64,000 nucleotides of DNA, taken from assembly GCA_022605955.1 (NCBI GenBank), contig JAKCOZ010000245.1, positions 124,001-188,000 of the forward strand, given 5' to 3'. This document shows, piece after piece, positions 37,320-49,397 of this stretch (position 1 is the first letter of the stretch; each line of letters starts with the position of its first letter). The DNA comes from Rallus limicola (lineage: Eukaryota > Chordata > Aves > Gruiformes > Rallidae). The notes under the pieces are model-generated. The model worked only from the letters and a program-made list of their open reading frames with translations, did not search any database and was not told the origin of the DNA. Made by a program: the position numbers and the translations under genes.

Positions 37320-39695
37320 ATGCCTTTCAGGCCTAGCTTCTTTACTTTGGAAGTTATTGCTGGACGTTTAGCATGTTTTGAACTGCAGTCTGCTAGGGCC
37401 GAGAAAAGCACCGTAGGAGGTTCCAGGCATGTTCCCTCTTTCCAGGCAAAGGAAAAGGCTGAGAGCCAAAGTGATAGGGTCTGCTCGTGTGTCCTGTTAG
37501 GAGGTTTCAGACAAGCTATGCCTTTCAGGCCTAGCTTCTTTACTTTGGGAGTTATTGCTGGACGTTTAGCATGTTTTGAACTGCAGTCTGCTAGGGCCGA
37601 GAAAAGCACCGTAGGAGGTTCCAGGCATGTTCCCTCTTTCCAGGCAAAGGAAAAGGCTGAGAGCCAAAGCGACAGGGTCTGCTCGTGTGTCCTGTTAGGA
37701 GGTTTCAGACAAGCTATGCCTTTCAGGCCTAGCTTCTTTACTTTGGGAGTTATTGCTGGACGTTTAGCATGTTTTGAACTGCAGTCTGCTAGGGCCGAGA
37801 AAAGCACCGTAGGAGGTTCCAGGCATGTTCCCTCTTTCCAGGCAAAGGAAAAGGCTGAGAGCCAAAGCGACAGGGTCTGCTCGTGTGTCCTGTTAGGAGG
37901 TTTCAGACAAGCTATGCCTTTCAGGCCTAGCTTCTTTACTTTGGGAGTTATTGCTGGACGTTTAGCATGTTTTGAACTGCAGTCTGCTAGGGCCGAGAAA
38001 AGCACCGTAGGAGGTTCCAGGCATGTTCCCTCTTTCCAGGCAAAGGAAAAGGCTGAGAGCCAAAGCGACAGGGTCTGCTCGTGTGTCCTGTTAGGAGGTT
38101 TCAGACAAGCTATGCCTTTCAGGCCTAGCTTCTTTACTTTGGGAGTTATTGCTGGACGTTTAGCATGTTTTGAACTGCAGTCTGCTAGGGCCGAGAAAAG
38201 CACCGTAGGAGGTTCCAGGCATGTTCCCTCTTTCCAGGCAAAGGAAAAGGCTGAGAGCCAAAGCGACAGGGTCTGCTCATGTGTCCTGTTAGGAGGTTTC
38301 AGACAAGCTATGCCTTTCAGGCCTAGCTTCTTTACTTTGGGAGTTATTGCTGGACGTTTAGCATGTTTTGAACTGCAGTCTGCTAGGGCCGAGAAAAGCA
38401 CCGTAGGAGGTTCCAGGCATGTTCCCTCTTTCCAGGCAAAGGAAAAGGCTGAGAGCCAAAGCGACAGGGTCTGCTCGTGTGTCCTGTTAGGAGGTTTCAG
38501 ACAAGCTATGCCTTTCAGGCCTAGCTTCTTTACTTTGGGAGTTATTGCTGGACGTTTAGCATGTTTTGAACTGCAGTCTGCTAGGGCCGAGAAAAGCACC
38601 GTAGGAGGTTCCAGGCATGTTCCCTCTTTCCAGGCAAAGGAAAAGGCTGAGAGCCAAAGTGACAGGGTCTGCTCGTGTGTCCTGATAGGAGGTTTCAGAC
38701 AAGCTATGCCTTTCAGGCCTAGCTTCTTTACTTTGGGAGTTATTGCTGGACGTTTAGCATGTTTTGAACTGCAGTCTGCTAGGGCCGAGAAAAGCACCGT
38801 AGGAGGTTCCAGGCATGTTCCCTCTTTCCAGGCAAAGGAAAAGGCTGAGAGCCAAAGCGACAGGGTCTGCTCGTGTGTCCTGTTAGGAGGTTTCAGACAA
38901 GCTATGCCTTTCAGGCCTCGCTTCTTTACTTTGGGAGTTATTGCTGGACGTTTAGCATGTTTTGAACTGCAGTCTGCTAGGGCCGAGAAAAGCACCGTAG
39001 GAGGTTCCAGGCATGTTCCCTCTTTCCAGGCAAAGGAAAAGGCTGAGAGCCAAAGTGACAGGGTCTGCTCGTGTGTCCTGTTAGGAGGTTTCAGACAAGC
39101 TATGCCTTTCAGGCCTAGCTTCTTTACTTTGGGAGTTATTGCTGGACGTTTAGCATGTTTTGAACTGCAGTCTGCTAGGGCCGAGAAAAGCACCGTAGGA
39201 GGTTCCAGGCATGTTAACTCTTTTCAGGCAAAGGAAAAGGCTGAGAGCCAAAGTGACAGGGTCTGCTCGTGTGTCCTGTTAGGAGGTTTCAGACAAGCTA
39301 TGCCTTTCAGGCCTCGCTTCTTTACTTTGGGAGTTATTGCTGGACGTTTAGCATGTTTTGAACTGCAGTCTGCTAGGGCCGAGAAAAGCACCGTAGGAGG
39401 TTCCAGGCATGTTCCCTCTTTCCAGGCAAAGGAAAAGGCTGAGAGCCAAAGTGACAGGGTCTGCTCGTGTGTCCTGTTAGGAGGTTTCAGACAAGCTATG
39501 CCTTTCAGGCCTAGCTTCTTTACTTTGGGAGTTATTGCTGGACGTTTAGCATGTTTTGAACTGCAGTCTGCTAGGGCCGAGAAAAGCACCGTAGGAGGTT
39601 CCAGGCATGTTCCCTCTTTCCAGGCAAAGGAAAAGGCTGAGAGCCAAAGTGACAGGGTCTGCTCGTGTGTCCTGTAAGGAGGTTTCAGACAAGCT
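37320..39695 (+). repeat. 12-monomer HOR unit (2,376 bp)
   Basis: The first monomer has TTTGGAAGTTATTG (substitution only, 198 bp kept) and GTGATAGG. Then GCTCATG, CCTGATAGG (about 38686), CCTCGC, GTTAAC (39213-39218), CCTCGC and CCTGTAAGG (TAA at 39675). It is a tandem neighbour of the same length as the preceding 12-mer. Confidence 0.8.
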
Positions 39696-42467
39696 ATGCC
39701 TTTCAGGCCTAGCTTCTTTACTTTGGGAGTTATTGCTGGACGTTTAGCATGTTTTGAACTGCAGTCTGCTAGGGCCGAGAAAAGCACCGTAGGAGGTTCC
39801 AGGCATGTTCCCTCTTTCCAGGCAAAGGAAAAGGCTGAGAGCCAAAGTGATAGGGTCTGCTCGTGTGTCCTGTTAGGAGGTTTCAGACAAGCTATGCCTT
39901 TCAGGCCTAGCTTCTTTACTTTGGGAGTTATTGCTGGACGTTTAGCATGTTTTGAACTGCAGTCTGCTAGGGCCGAGAAAAGCACCGTAGGAGGTTCCAG
40001 GCATGTTCCCTCTTTCCAGGCAAAGGAAAAGGCTGAGAGCCAAAGCGACAGGGTCTGCTCGTGTGTCCTGTTAGGAGGTTTCAGACAAGCTATGCCTTTC
40101 AGGCCTAGCTTCTTTACTTTGGGAGTTATTGCTGGACGTTTAGCATGTTTTGAACTGCAGTCTGCTAGGGCCGAGAAAAGCACCGTAGGAGGTTCCAGGC
40201 ATGTTCCCTCTTTCCAGGCAAAGGAAAAGGCTGAGAGCCAAAGCGACAGGGTCTGCTCGTGTGTCCTGTTAGGAGGTTTCAGACAAGCTATGCCTTTCAG
40301 GCCTAGCTTCTTTACTTTGGGAGTTATTGCTGGACGTTTAGCATGTTTTGAACTGCAGTCTGCTAGGGCCGAGAAAAGCACCGTAGGAGGTTCCAGGCAT
40401 GTTCCCTCTTTCCAGGCAAAGGAAAAGGCTGAGAGCCAAAGCGACAGGGTCTGCTCGTGTGTCCTGTTAGGAGGTTTCAGACAAGCTATGCCTTTCAGGC
40501 CTAGCTTCTTTACTTTGGGAGTTATTGCTGGACGTTTAGCATGTTTTGAACTGCAGTCTGCTAGGGCCGAGAAAAGCACCATAGGAGGTTCCAGGCATGT
40601 TCCCTCTTTCCAGGCAAAGGAAAAGGCTGAGAGCCAAAGTGACAGGGTCTGCTCGTGTGTCCTGTTAGGAGGTTTCAGACAAGCTATGCCTTTCAGGCCT
40701 AGCTTCTTTACTTTGGGAGTTATTGCTGGACGTTTAGCATGTTTTGAACTGCAGTCTGCTAGGGCCGAGAAAAGCACCGTAGGAGGTTCCAGGCATGTTC
40801 CCTCTTTCCAGGCAAAGGAAAAGGCTGAGAGCCAAAGTGACAGGGTCTGCTCGTGTGTCCTGTTAGGAGGTTTCAGACAAGCTATGCCTTTCAGGCCTAG
40901 CTTCTTTACTTTGGGAGTTATTGCTGGACGTTTAGCATGTTTTGAACTGCAGTCTGCTAGGGCCGAGAAAAGCACCGTAGGAGGTTCCAGGCATGTTCCC
41001 TCTTTCCAGGCAAAGGAAAAGGCTGAGAGCCAAAGCGACAGGGTCTGCTCATGTGTCCTGTTAGGAGGTTTCAGACAAGCTATGCCTTTCAGGCCTAGCT
41101 TCTTTACTTTGGGAGTTATTGCTGGACGTTTAGCATGTTTTGAACTGCAGTCTGCTAGGGCCGAGAAAAGCACCGTAGGAGGTTCCAGGCATGTTCCCTC
41201 TTTCCAGGCAAAGGAAAAGGCTGAGAGCCAAAGCGACAGGGTCTGCTCGTGTGTCCTGTTAGGAGGTTTCAGACAAGCTATGCCTTTCAGGCCTAGCTTC
41301 TTTACTTTGGGAGTTATTGCTGGACGTTTAGCATGTTTTGAACTGCAGTCTGCTAGGGCCGAGAAAAGCACCGTAGGAGGTTCCAGGCATGTTCCCTCTT
41401 TCCAGGCAAAGGAAAAGGCTGAGAGCCAAAGTGACAGGGTCTGCTCGTGTGTCCTGATAGGAGGTTTCAGACAAGCTATGCCTTTCAGGCCTAGCTTCTT
41501 TACTTTGGGAGTTATTGCTGGACGTTTAGCATGTTTTGAACTGCAGTCTGCTAGGGCCGAGAAAAGCACCGTAGGAGGTTCCAGGCATGTTCCCTCTTTC
41601 CAGGCAAAGGAAAAGGCTGAGAGCCAAAGCGACAGGGTCTGCTCGTGTGTCCTGTTAGGAGGTTTCAGACAAGCTATGCCTTTCAGGCCTCGCTTCTTTA
41701 CTTTGGGAGTTATTGCTGGACGTTTAGCATGTTTTGAACTGCAGTCTGCTAGGGCCGAGAAAAGCACCGTAGGAGGTTCCAGGCATGTTCCCTCTTTCCA
41801 GGCAAAGGAAAAGGCTGAGAGCCAAAGTGACAGGGTCTGCTCGTGTGTCCTGTTAGGAGGTTTCAGACAAGCTATGCCTTTCAGGCCTCGCTTCTTTACT
41901 TTGGGAGTTATTGCTGGACTTTTAGCATGTTTTGAACTGAAGTCTGCTAGGGCCGAGAAAAGCACCGTAGGAGGTTCCAGGCATGTTAACTCTTTTCAGG
42001 CAAAGGAAAAGGCTGAGAGCCAAAGTGACAGGGTCTGCTCGTGTGTCCTGTTAGGAGGTTTCAGACAAGCTATGCCTTTCAGGCCTCGCTTCTTTACTTT
42101 GGGAGTTATTGCTGGACGTTTAGCATGTTTTGAACTGCAGTCTGCTAGGGCCGAGAAAAGCACCGTAGGAGGTTCCAGGCATGTTCCCTCTTTCCAGGCA
42201 AAGGAAAAGGCTGAGAGCCAAAGTGACAGGGTCTGCTCGTGTGTCCTGTTAGGAGGTTTCAGACAAGCTATGCCTTTCAGGCCTAGCTTCTTTACTTTAG
42301 GAGTTATTGCTGGACGTTTAGCATGTTTTGAACTGCAGTCTGCTAGGGCCGAGAAAAGCACCGTAGGAGGTTCCAGGCATGTTCCCTCTTTCCAGGCAAA
42401 GGAAAAGGCTTAGAGCCAAAGTGACAGGGTCTGCTCGTGTGTCCTGTAAGGAGGTTTCAGACAAGCT
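39696..42467 (+). repeat. 14-monomer HOR unit (2,772 bp), complete
   Basis: The best bounded full unit: it follows TAA at 39675 and ends with TAA at 42447. Order: GTGATAGG in monomer 1, CACCATAGG in 5 (40581), GCTCATG in 7, CCTGATAGG in 9, CCTCGC in 11 and 12, GTTAAC in 12 (41985-41990), CCTCGC in 13. Monomer 12 also has GGACTTTTAG and GAACTGAAG, which removes its CTGCAG. The last monomer has TTTAGGAG (about 42298) and GGCTTAGAG (about 42410). Confidence 0.9.
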
Positions 42468-45400
42468 ATGCCTTTCAGGCCTAGCTTCTTTACTTTGGGA
42501 GTTATTGCTGGACGTTTAGCATGTTTTGAACTGCAGTCTGCTAGGGCCGAGAAAAGCACCGTAGGAGGTTCCAGGCATGTTCCCTCTTTCCAGGCAAAGG
42601 AAAAGGCTGAGAGCCAAAGTGATAGGGTCTGCTCGTGTGTCCTGTTAGGAGGTTTCAGACAAGCTATGCCTTTCAGGCCTAGCTTCTTTACTTTGGGAGT
42701 TATTGCTGGACGTTTAGCATGTTTTGAACTGCAGTCTGCTAGGGCCGAGAAAAGCACCGTAGGAGGTTCCAGGCATGTTCCCTCTTTCCAGGCAAAGGAA
42801 AAGGCTGAGAGCCAAAGCGACAGGGTCTGCTCGTGTGTCCTGTTAGGAGGTTTCAGACAAGCTATGCCTTTCAGGCCTAGCTTCTTTACTTTGGGAGTTA
42901 TTGCTGGACGTTTAGCATGTTTTGAACTGCAGTCTGCTAGGGCCGAGAAAAGCACCGTAGGAGGTTCCAGGCATGTTCCCTCTTTCCAGGCAAAAGAAAA
43001 GGCTGAGAGCCAAAGCGACAGGGTCTGCTCGTGTGTCCTGTTAGGAGGTTTCAGACAAGCTATGCCTTTCTGGCCTAGCTTCTTTACTTTGGGAGTTATT
43101 GCTGGACGTTTAGCATGTTTTGAACTGCAGTCTGCTAGGGCCGAGAAAAGCACCGTAGGAGGTTCCAGGCATGTTCCCTCTTTCCAGGCAAAGGAAAAGG
43201 CTGAGAGCCAAAGCGACAGGGTCTGCTCGTGTGTCCTGTTAGGAGGTTTCAGACAAGCTATGCCTTTCAGGCCTAGCTTCTTTACTTTGGGAGTTATTGC
43301 TGGACGTTTAGCATGTTTTGAACTGCAGTCTGCTAGGGCCGAGAAAAGCACCGTAGGAGGTTCCAGGCATGTTGCCTCTTTCCAGGCAAAGGAAAAGGCT
43401 GAGAGCCAAAGTGACAGGGTCTGCTCGTGTGTCCTGTTAGGAGGTTTCAGACAAGCTATGCCTTTCAGGCCTAGCTTCTTTACTTTGGGAGTTATTGCTG
43501 GACGTTTAGCATGTTTTGAACTGCAGTCTGCTAGGGCCGAGAAAAGCACCGTAGGAGGTTCCAGGCATGTTCCCTCTTTCCAGGCAAAGGAAAAGGCTGA
43601 GAGCCAAAGTGACAGGGTCTGCTCGTGTGTCCTGTTAGGAGGTTTCAGACAAGCTATGCCTTTCAGGCCTAGCTTCTTTACTTTGGGAGTTATTGCTGGA
43701 CGTTTAGCATGTTTTGAACTGCAGTCTGCTAGGGCCGAGAAAAGCACAGTAGGAGGTTCCAGGCATGTTCCCTCTTTCCAGGCAAAGGAAAAGGCTGAGA
43801 GCCAAAGCGACAGGGTCTGCTCATGTGTCCTGTTAGGAGGTTTCAGACAAGCTATGCCTTTCAGGCCTAGCTTCTTTACTTTGGGAGTTATTGCTGGACG
43901 TTTAGCATGTTTTGAACTGCAGTCTGCTAGGGCCGAGAAAAGCACCGTAGGAGGTTCCAGGCATGTTCCCTCTTTCCAGGCAAAGGAAAAGGCTGAGAGC
44001 CAAAGTGACAGGGTCTGCTCGTGTGTCCTGTTAGGAGTTTTCAGACAAGCCATGCCTTTCAGGCCTCGCTTCTTTACTTTGGGAGTTATTGCTGGACGTT
44101 TAGCATGTTTTGAACTGCAGTCTGCTAGGGCCGAGAAAAGCACCGTAGGAGGTTCCAGGCATGTTCCCTCTTTCCAGGCAAAGGAAAAGGCTGAGAGCCA
44201 AAGCGACAGGGTCTGCTCGTGTGTCCTGTTAGGAGGTTTCAGACAAGCTATGCCTTTCAGGCCTAGCTTCTTTACTTTGGGAGTTATTGCTGGACGTTTA
44301 GCATGTTTTGAACTGCAGTCTGCTAGGGCCGAGAAAAGCACCGTAGGAGGTTCCAGGCATGTTCCCTCTTTCCAGGCAAAGGAAAAGGCTGAGAGCCAAA
44401 GTGACAGGGTCTGCTCGTGTGTCCTGTTAGGAGGTTTCAGACAAGCTATGCCTTTCAGGCCTAGCTTCTTTACTTTGGGAGTTATTGCTGGACGTTTAGC
44501 ATGTTTTGAACTGCAGTCTGCTAGGGCCGAGAAAAGCACCGTAGGAGGTTCCAGGCATGTTCCCTCTTTCCAGGCAAAGGAAAAGGCTGAGAGCCAAAGT
44601 GACAGGGTCTGCTCGTGTGTCCTGTTAGGAGGTTTCAGACAAGCTATGCCTTTCAGGCCTAGCTTCTTTACTTTGGGAGTTATTGCTGGACGTTTAGCAT
44701 GTTTTGAACTGCAGTCTGCTAGGGCCGAGAAAAGCACCGTAGGAGGTTCCAGGCATGTTCCCTCTTTCCAGGCAAAGGAAAAGGCTGAGAGCCAAAGCGA
44801 CAGGGTCTGCTCATGTGTCCTGTTAGGAGGTTTCAGACAAGCTATGCCTTTCAGGCCTAGCTTCTTTACTTTGGGAGTTATTGCTGGACGTTTAGCATGT
44901 TTTGAACTGCAGTCTGCTAGGGCCGAGAAAAGCACCGTAGGAGGTTCCAGGCATGTTCCCTCTTTCCAGGCAAAGGAAAAGGCTGAGAGCCAAAGCGACA
45001 GGGTCTGCTCGTGTGTCCTGTTAGGAGGTTTCAGACAAGCTATGCCTTTCAGGCCTAGCTTCTTTACTTTGGGAGTTATTGCTGGACGTTTAGCATGTTT
45101 TGAACTGCAGTCTGCTAGGGCCGAGAAAAGCACCGTAGGAGGTTCCAGGCATGTTCCCTCTTTCCAGGCAAAGGAAAAGGCTGAGAGCCAAAGTGACAGG
45201 GTCTGCTCGTGTGTCCTGATAGGAGGTTTCAGACAAGCTATGCCTTTCAGGCCTAGCTTCTTTACTTTGGGAGTTATTGCTGGACGTTTAGCATGTTTTG
45301 AACTGCAGTCTGCTAGGGCCGAGAAAAGCACCGTAGGAGGTTCCAGGCATGTTGCCTCTTTCCAGGCAAAGGAAAAGGCTGAGAGCCAAAGTGACAGGGT

Positions 45401-46031
45401 CTGCTCGTGTGTCCTGTTAGGAGGTTTCAGACAAGCTATGCCTTTCAGGCCTAGCTTCTTTACTTTGGGAGTTATTGCTGGACGTTTAGCATGTTTTGAA
45501 CTGCAGTCTGCTAGGGCCGAGAAAAGCACCGTAGGAGGTTCCAGGCATGTTCCCTCTTTCCAGGCAAAGGAAAAGGCTGAGAGCCAAAGTGACAGGGTCT
45601 GCTCGTGTGTCCTGTTAGGAGGTTTCAGACAAGCTATGCCTTTCAGGCCTAGCTTCTTTACTTTGGGAGTTATTGCTGGACGTTTGGCATGTTTTGAACT
45701 GCAGTCTGCTAGGGCCGAGAAAAGCACCGTAGGAGGTTCCAGGCATGTTCCCTCTTTCCAGGCAAAGGAAAAGGCTGAGAGCCAAAGCGACAGGGTCTGC
45801 TCGTGTGTCCTGTTAGGAGGTTTCAGACAAGCTATGCTTTTCAGGCCTAGCTTCTTTACTTTGGGAGTTATTGCTGGACGTTTAGCATGTTTTGAACTGC
45901 AGTCTGCTAGGGCCGAGAAAAGCACCGTAGGAGGTTCCAGGCATGTTCCCTCTTTCCAGGCAAAGGAAAAGGCTGAGAGCCAAAGTGATAGGGTCTGCTC
46001 GTGTGTCCTGTTAGGAGGTTTCAGACAAGCT
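42468..46031 (+). repeat. 18 monomers; first 12 copy 31380-33755
   Basis: GTGATAGG, CAAAAGAAAAGG, TTTCTGGCC (TGG at 43071), GTTGCCTC, GCACAGTAGG (43744) and GGAGTTTTCAG (44038) all sit exactly 11,088 bp (56 monomers, four 14-mers) right of their partners. A difference seen is AAGCCATGCC at about 44049. After about 44843 the match ends and CCTGATAGG, GTTGCCTC, CGTTTGGCATG and ATGCTTTTC monomers lead into the next block. Confidence 0.85.
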
Positions 46032-49000
46032 ATGCCTTTCAGTCCTAGCTTCTTTACTTTGGGAGTTATTGCTGGACGTTTAGCATGTTTTGAACTGCAG
46101 TCTGCTAGGGCCGAGAAAAGCACCGTAGGAGGTTCCAGGCATGTTCCCTCTTTCCAGGCAAAGGAAAAGGCTGAGATCCAAAGCGACAGGGTCTGCTCGT
46201 GTGTCCTGTTAGGAGGTTTCAGACAAGCTATGCCTTTTAGGCCTAGCTTCTTTACTTTGGGAGTTATTGCTGGACGTTTAGCATGTTTTGAACTGCAGTC
46301 TGCTAGGGCCGAGAAAAGCACCGTAGGAGGTTCCAGGCATGTTCCCTCTTTCCAGGCAAAGGAAAAGGCTGAGAGCCAAAGCGACAGGGTCTGCTCGTGT
46401 GTCCTGTTAGGAGGTTTCAGACAAGCTATGCCTTTCAGGCCTAGCTTCTTTACTTTGGGAGTTATTGCTGGACGTTTAGCATGTTTTGAACTGCAGTCTG
46501 CTAGGGCCGAGAAAAGCACCGTAGGAGGTTCCAGGCATGTTCCCTCTTTCCAGGCAAAGGAAAAGGCTGAGAGCCAAAGTGACAGGGTCTGCTCGTGTGT
46601 CCTGTTAGGAGGTTTCAGACAAGCTATGCCTTTCAGGCCTAGCTTCTTTACTTTGGGAGTTATTGCTGGACGTTTAGCATGTTTTGAACTGCAGTCTGCT
46701 AGGGCCGAGAAAAGCACCGTAGGAGGTTCCAGGCATGTTCCCTCTTTCCAGGCAAAGGAAAAGGCTGAGAGCCAAAGCAACAGGGTCTGCTCGTGTGTCC
46801 TGTTAGGAGGTTTCAGACAAGCTATGCCTTTCAGGCCTAGCTTCTTTACTTTGGGAGTTATTGCTGGACGTTTAGCATGTTTTGAACTGCAGTCTGCTAG
46901 GGCCGAGAAAAGCACCGTAGGAGGTTCCAGGCATGTTCCCTCTTTCCAGGCAAAGGAAAAGGCTGAGAGCCAAAGTGATAGGGTCTGCTCGTGTGTCCTG
47001 TTAGGAGGTTTCAGACAAGCTATGCCTTTCAGGCCTAGCTTCTTTACTTTGGGAGTTATTGCTGGACGTTTAGCATGTTTTGAACTGCAGTCTGCTAGGG
47101 CCGAGAAAAGCACCGTAGGAGGTTCCAGGCATGTTCCCTCTTTCCAGGCAAAGGAAAAGGCTGAGAGCCAAAGCGACAGGGTCTGCTCGTGTGTCCTGTT
47201 AGGAGGTTTCAGACAAGCTATGCCTTTCAGGCCTAGCTTCTTTACTTTGGGAGTTATTGCTGGACGTTTAGCATGTTTTGAACTGCAGTCTGCTAGGGCC
47301 GAGAAAAGCACCGTAGGAGGTTCCAGGCATGTTCCCTCTTTCCAGGCAAACGAAAAGGCTGAGAGCCAAAGTGACAGGGTCTGCTCGTGTGTCCTGTTAG
47401 GAGGTTTCAGACAAGCTATGCCTTTCAGGCCTCGCTTCTTTACTTTGGGAGTTATTGCTGGACGTTTAGCATGTTTTGAACTGCAGTCTGCTAGGGCCGA
47501 GAAAAGCACCGTAGGAGGTTCCAGGCATGTTCCCTCTTTCCAGGCAAAGGAAAAGGCTGAGAGCCAAAGCGACAGGGTCTGCTCATGTGTCCTGTTAGGA
47601 GGTTTCAGACAAGCTATGCCTTTCAGGCCTAGCTTCTTTACTTTGGGAGTTATTGCTGGACGTTTAGCATGTTTTGAACTGCAGTCTGCTAGGGCCGAGA
47701 AAAGCACCGTAGGAGGTTCCAGGCATGTTCCCTCTTTCCAGGCAAAGGAAAAGGCTGAGAGCCAAAGTGACAGGGTCTGCTCGTGTGTCCTGTTAGGAGG
47801 TTTCAGACAAGCTATGCCTTTCAGGCCTCGCTTCTTTACTTTGGGAGTTATTGCTGGACGTTTAGCATGTTTTGAACTGCAGTCTGCTAGGGCCGAGAAA
47901 AGCACCGTAGGAGGTTCCAGGCATGTTCCCTCTTTCCAGGCAAAGGAAAAGGCTGAGAGCCAAAGCGACAGGGTCTGCTCGTGTGTCCTGTTAGGAGGTT
48001 TCAGACAAGCTATGCCTTTCAGGCCTAGCTTCTTTACTTTGGGAGTTATTGCTGGACGTTTAGCATGTTTTGAACTGCAGTCTGCTAGGGCCGAGAAAAG
48101 CACCGTAGGAGGTTCCAGGCATGTTCCCTCTTTCCAGGCAAAGGAAAAGGCTGAGAGCCAAAGTGACAGGGTCTGCTCGTGTGTCCTGTTAGGAGGTTTC
48201 AGACAAGCTATGCCTTTCAGGCCTAGCTTCTTTACTTTGGGAGTTATTGCTGGACGTTTAGCATGTTTTGAACTGCAGTCTGCTAGGGCCGAGAAAAGCA
48301 CCGTAGGAGGTTCCAGGCATGTTCCCTCTTTCCAGGCAAAGGAAAAGGCTGAGAGCCAAAGTGACAGGGTCTGCTCGTGTGTCCTGTTAGGAGGTTTCAG
48401 ACAAGCTATGCCTTTCAGGCCTAGCTTCTTTACTTTGGGAGTTATTGCTGGACGTTTAGCATGTTTTGAACTGCAGTCTGCTAGGGCCGAGAAAAGCACC
48501 GTAGGAGGTTCCAGGCATGTTCCCTCTTTCCAGGCAAAGGAAAAGGCTGAGAGCCAAAGCGACAGGGTCTGCTCATGTGTCCTGTTAGGAGGTTTCAGAC
48601 AAGCTATGCCTTTCAGGCCTAGCTTCTTTACTTTGGGAGTTATTGCAGGACGTTTAGCATGTTTTGAACTGCAGTCTGCTAGGGCCGAGAAAAGCACCGT
48701 AGGAGGTTCCAGGCATGTTCCCTCTTTCCAGGCAAAGGAAAAGGCTGAGAGCCAAAGCGACAGGGTCTGCTCGTGTGTCCTGTTAGGAGGTTTCAGACAA
48801 GCTATGCCTTTCAGGCCTAGCTTCTTTACTTTGGGAGTTATTGCTGGACGTTTAGCATGTTTTGAACTGCAGTCTGCTAGGGCCGAGAAAAGCACCGTAG
48901 GAGGTTCCAGGCATGTTCCCTCTTTCCAGGCAAAGGAAAAGGCTGAGAGCCAAAGTGACAGGGTCTGCTCGTGTGTCCTGTTAGGAGGTTTCAGACAAGC

Positions 49001-49397
49001 TATGCCTTTCAGGCCTAGCTTCTTTACTTTGGGAGTTATTGCTGGACGTTTAGCATGTTTTGAACTGCAGTCTGCTAGGGCCGAGAAAAGCACCGTAGGA
49101 GGTTCCAGGCATGTTCCCTCTTTCCAGGCAAAGGAAAAGGCTGAGAGCCAAAGCAACAGGGTCTGCTCGTGTGTCCTGTTAGGAGGTTTCAGACAAGCTA
49201 TGCCTTTCAGGCCTAGCTTCTTTACTTTGGGAGTTATTGCTGGACGTTTAGCATGTTTTGAACTGCAGTCTGCTAGGGCCGAGAAAAGCACCGTAGGAGG
49301 TTCCAGGCATGTTCCCTCTTTCCAGGCAAAGGAAAAGGCTGAGAGCCAAAGTGATAGGGTCTGCTCGTGTGTCCTGTTAGGAGGTTTCAGACAAGCT
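46032..49397 (+). repeat. 17-monomer HOR unit, copy 1 (3,366 bp)
   Basis: Opens with CAGTCC and GAGATCC (46176), then CTTTTAGGCC, AAAGCAACAGG (46774), GCAAACGAAA (47346), CCTCGC in monomers 8 and 10, and ATTGCAGGAC in monomer 14 (cag at 48646). It ends with a monomer pair that has AAAGCAACAGG (49150) then GTGATAGG. The same order follows at 51774, exactly 5,742 bp right. Confidence 0.82.

Noticed and set aside
37320..37517. Apparent fourth deletion monomer (TTTGGAAGTTATTG)
   Set aside because: It is a G-to-A substitution only; monomer length stays 198 bp, unlike the three 197-bp monomers.
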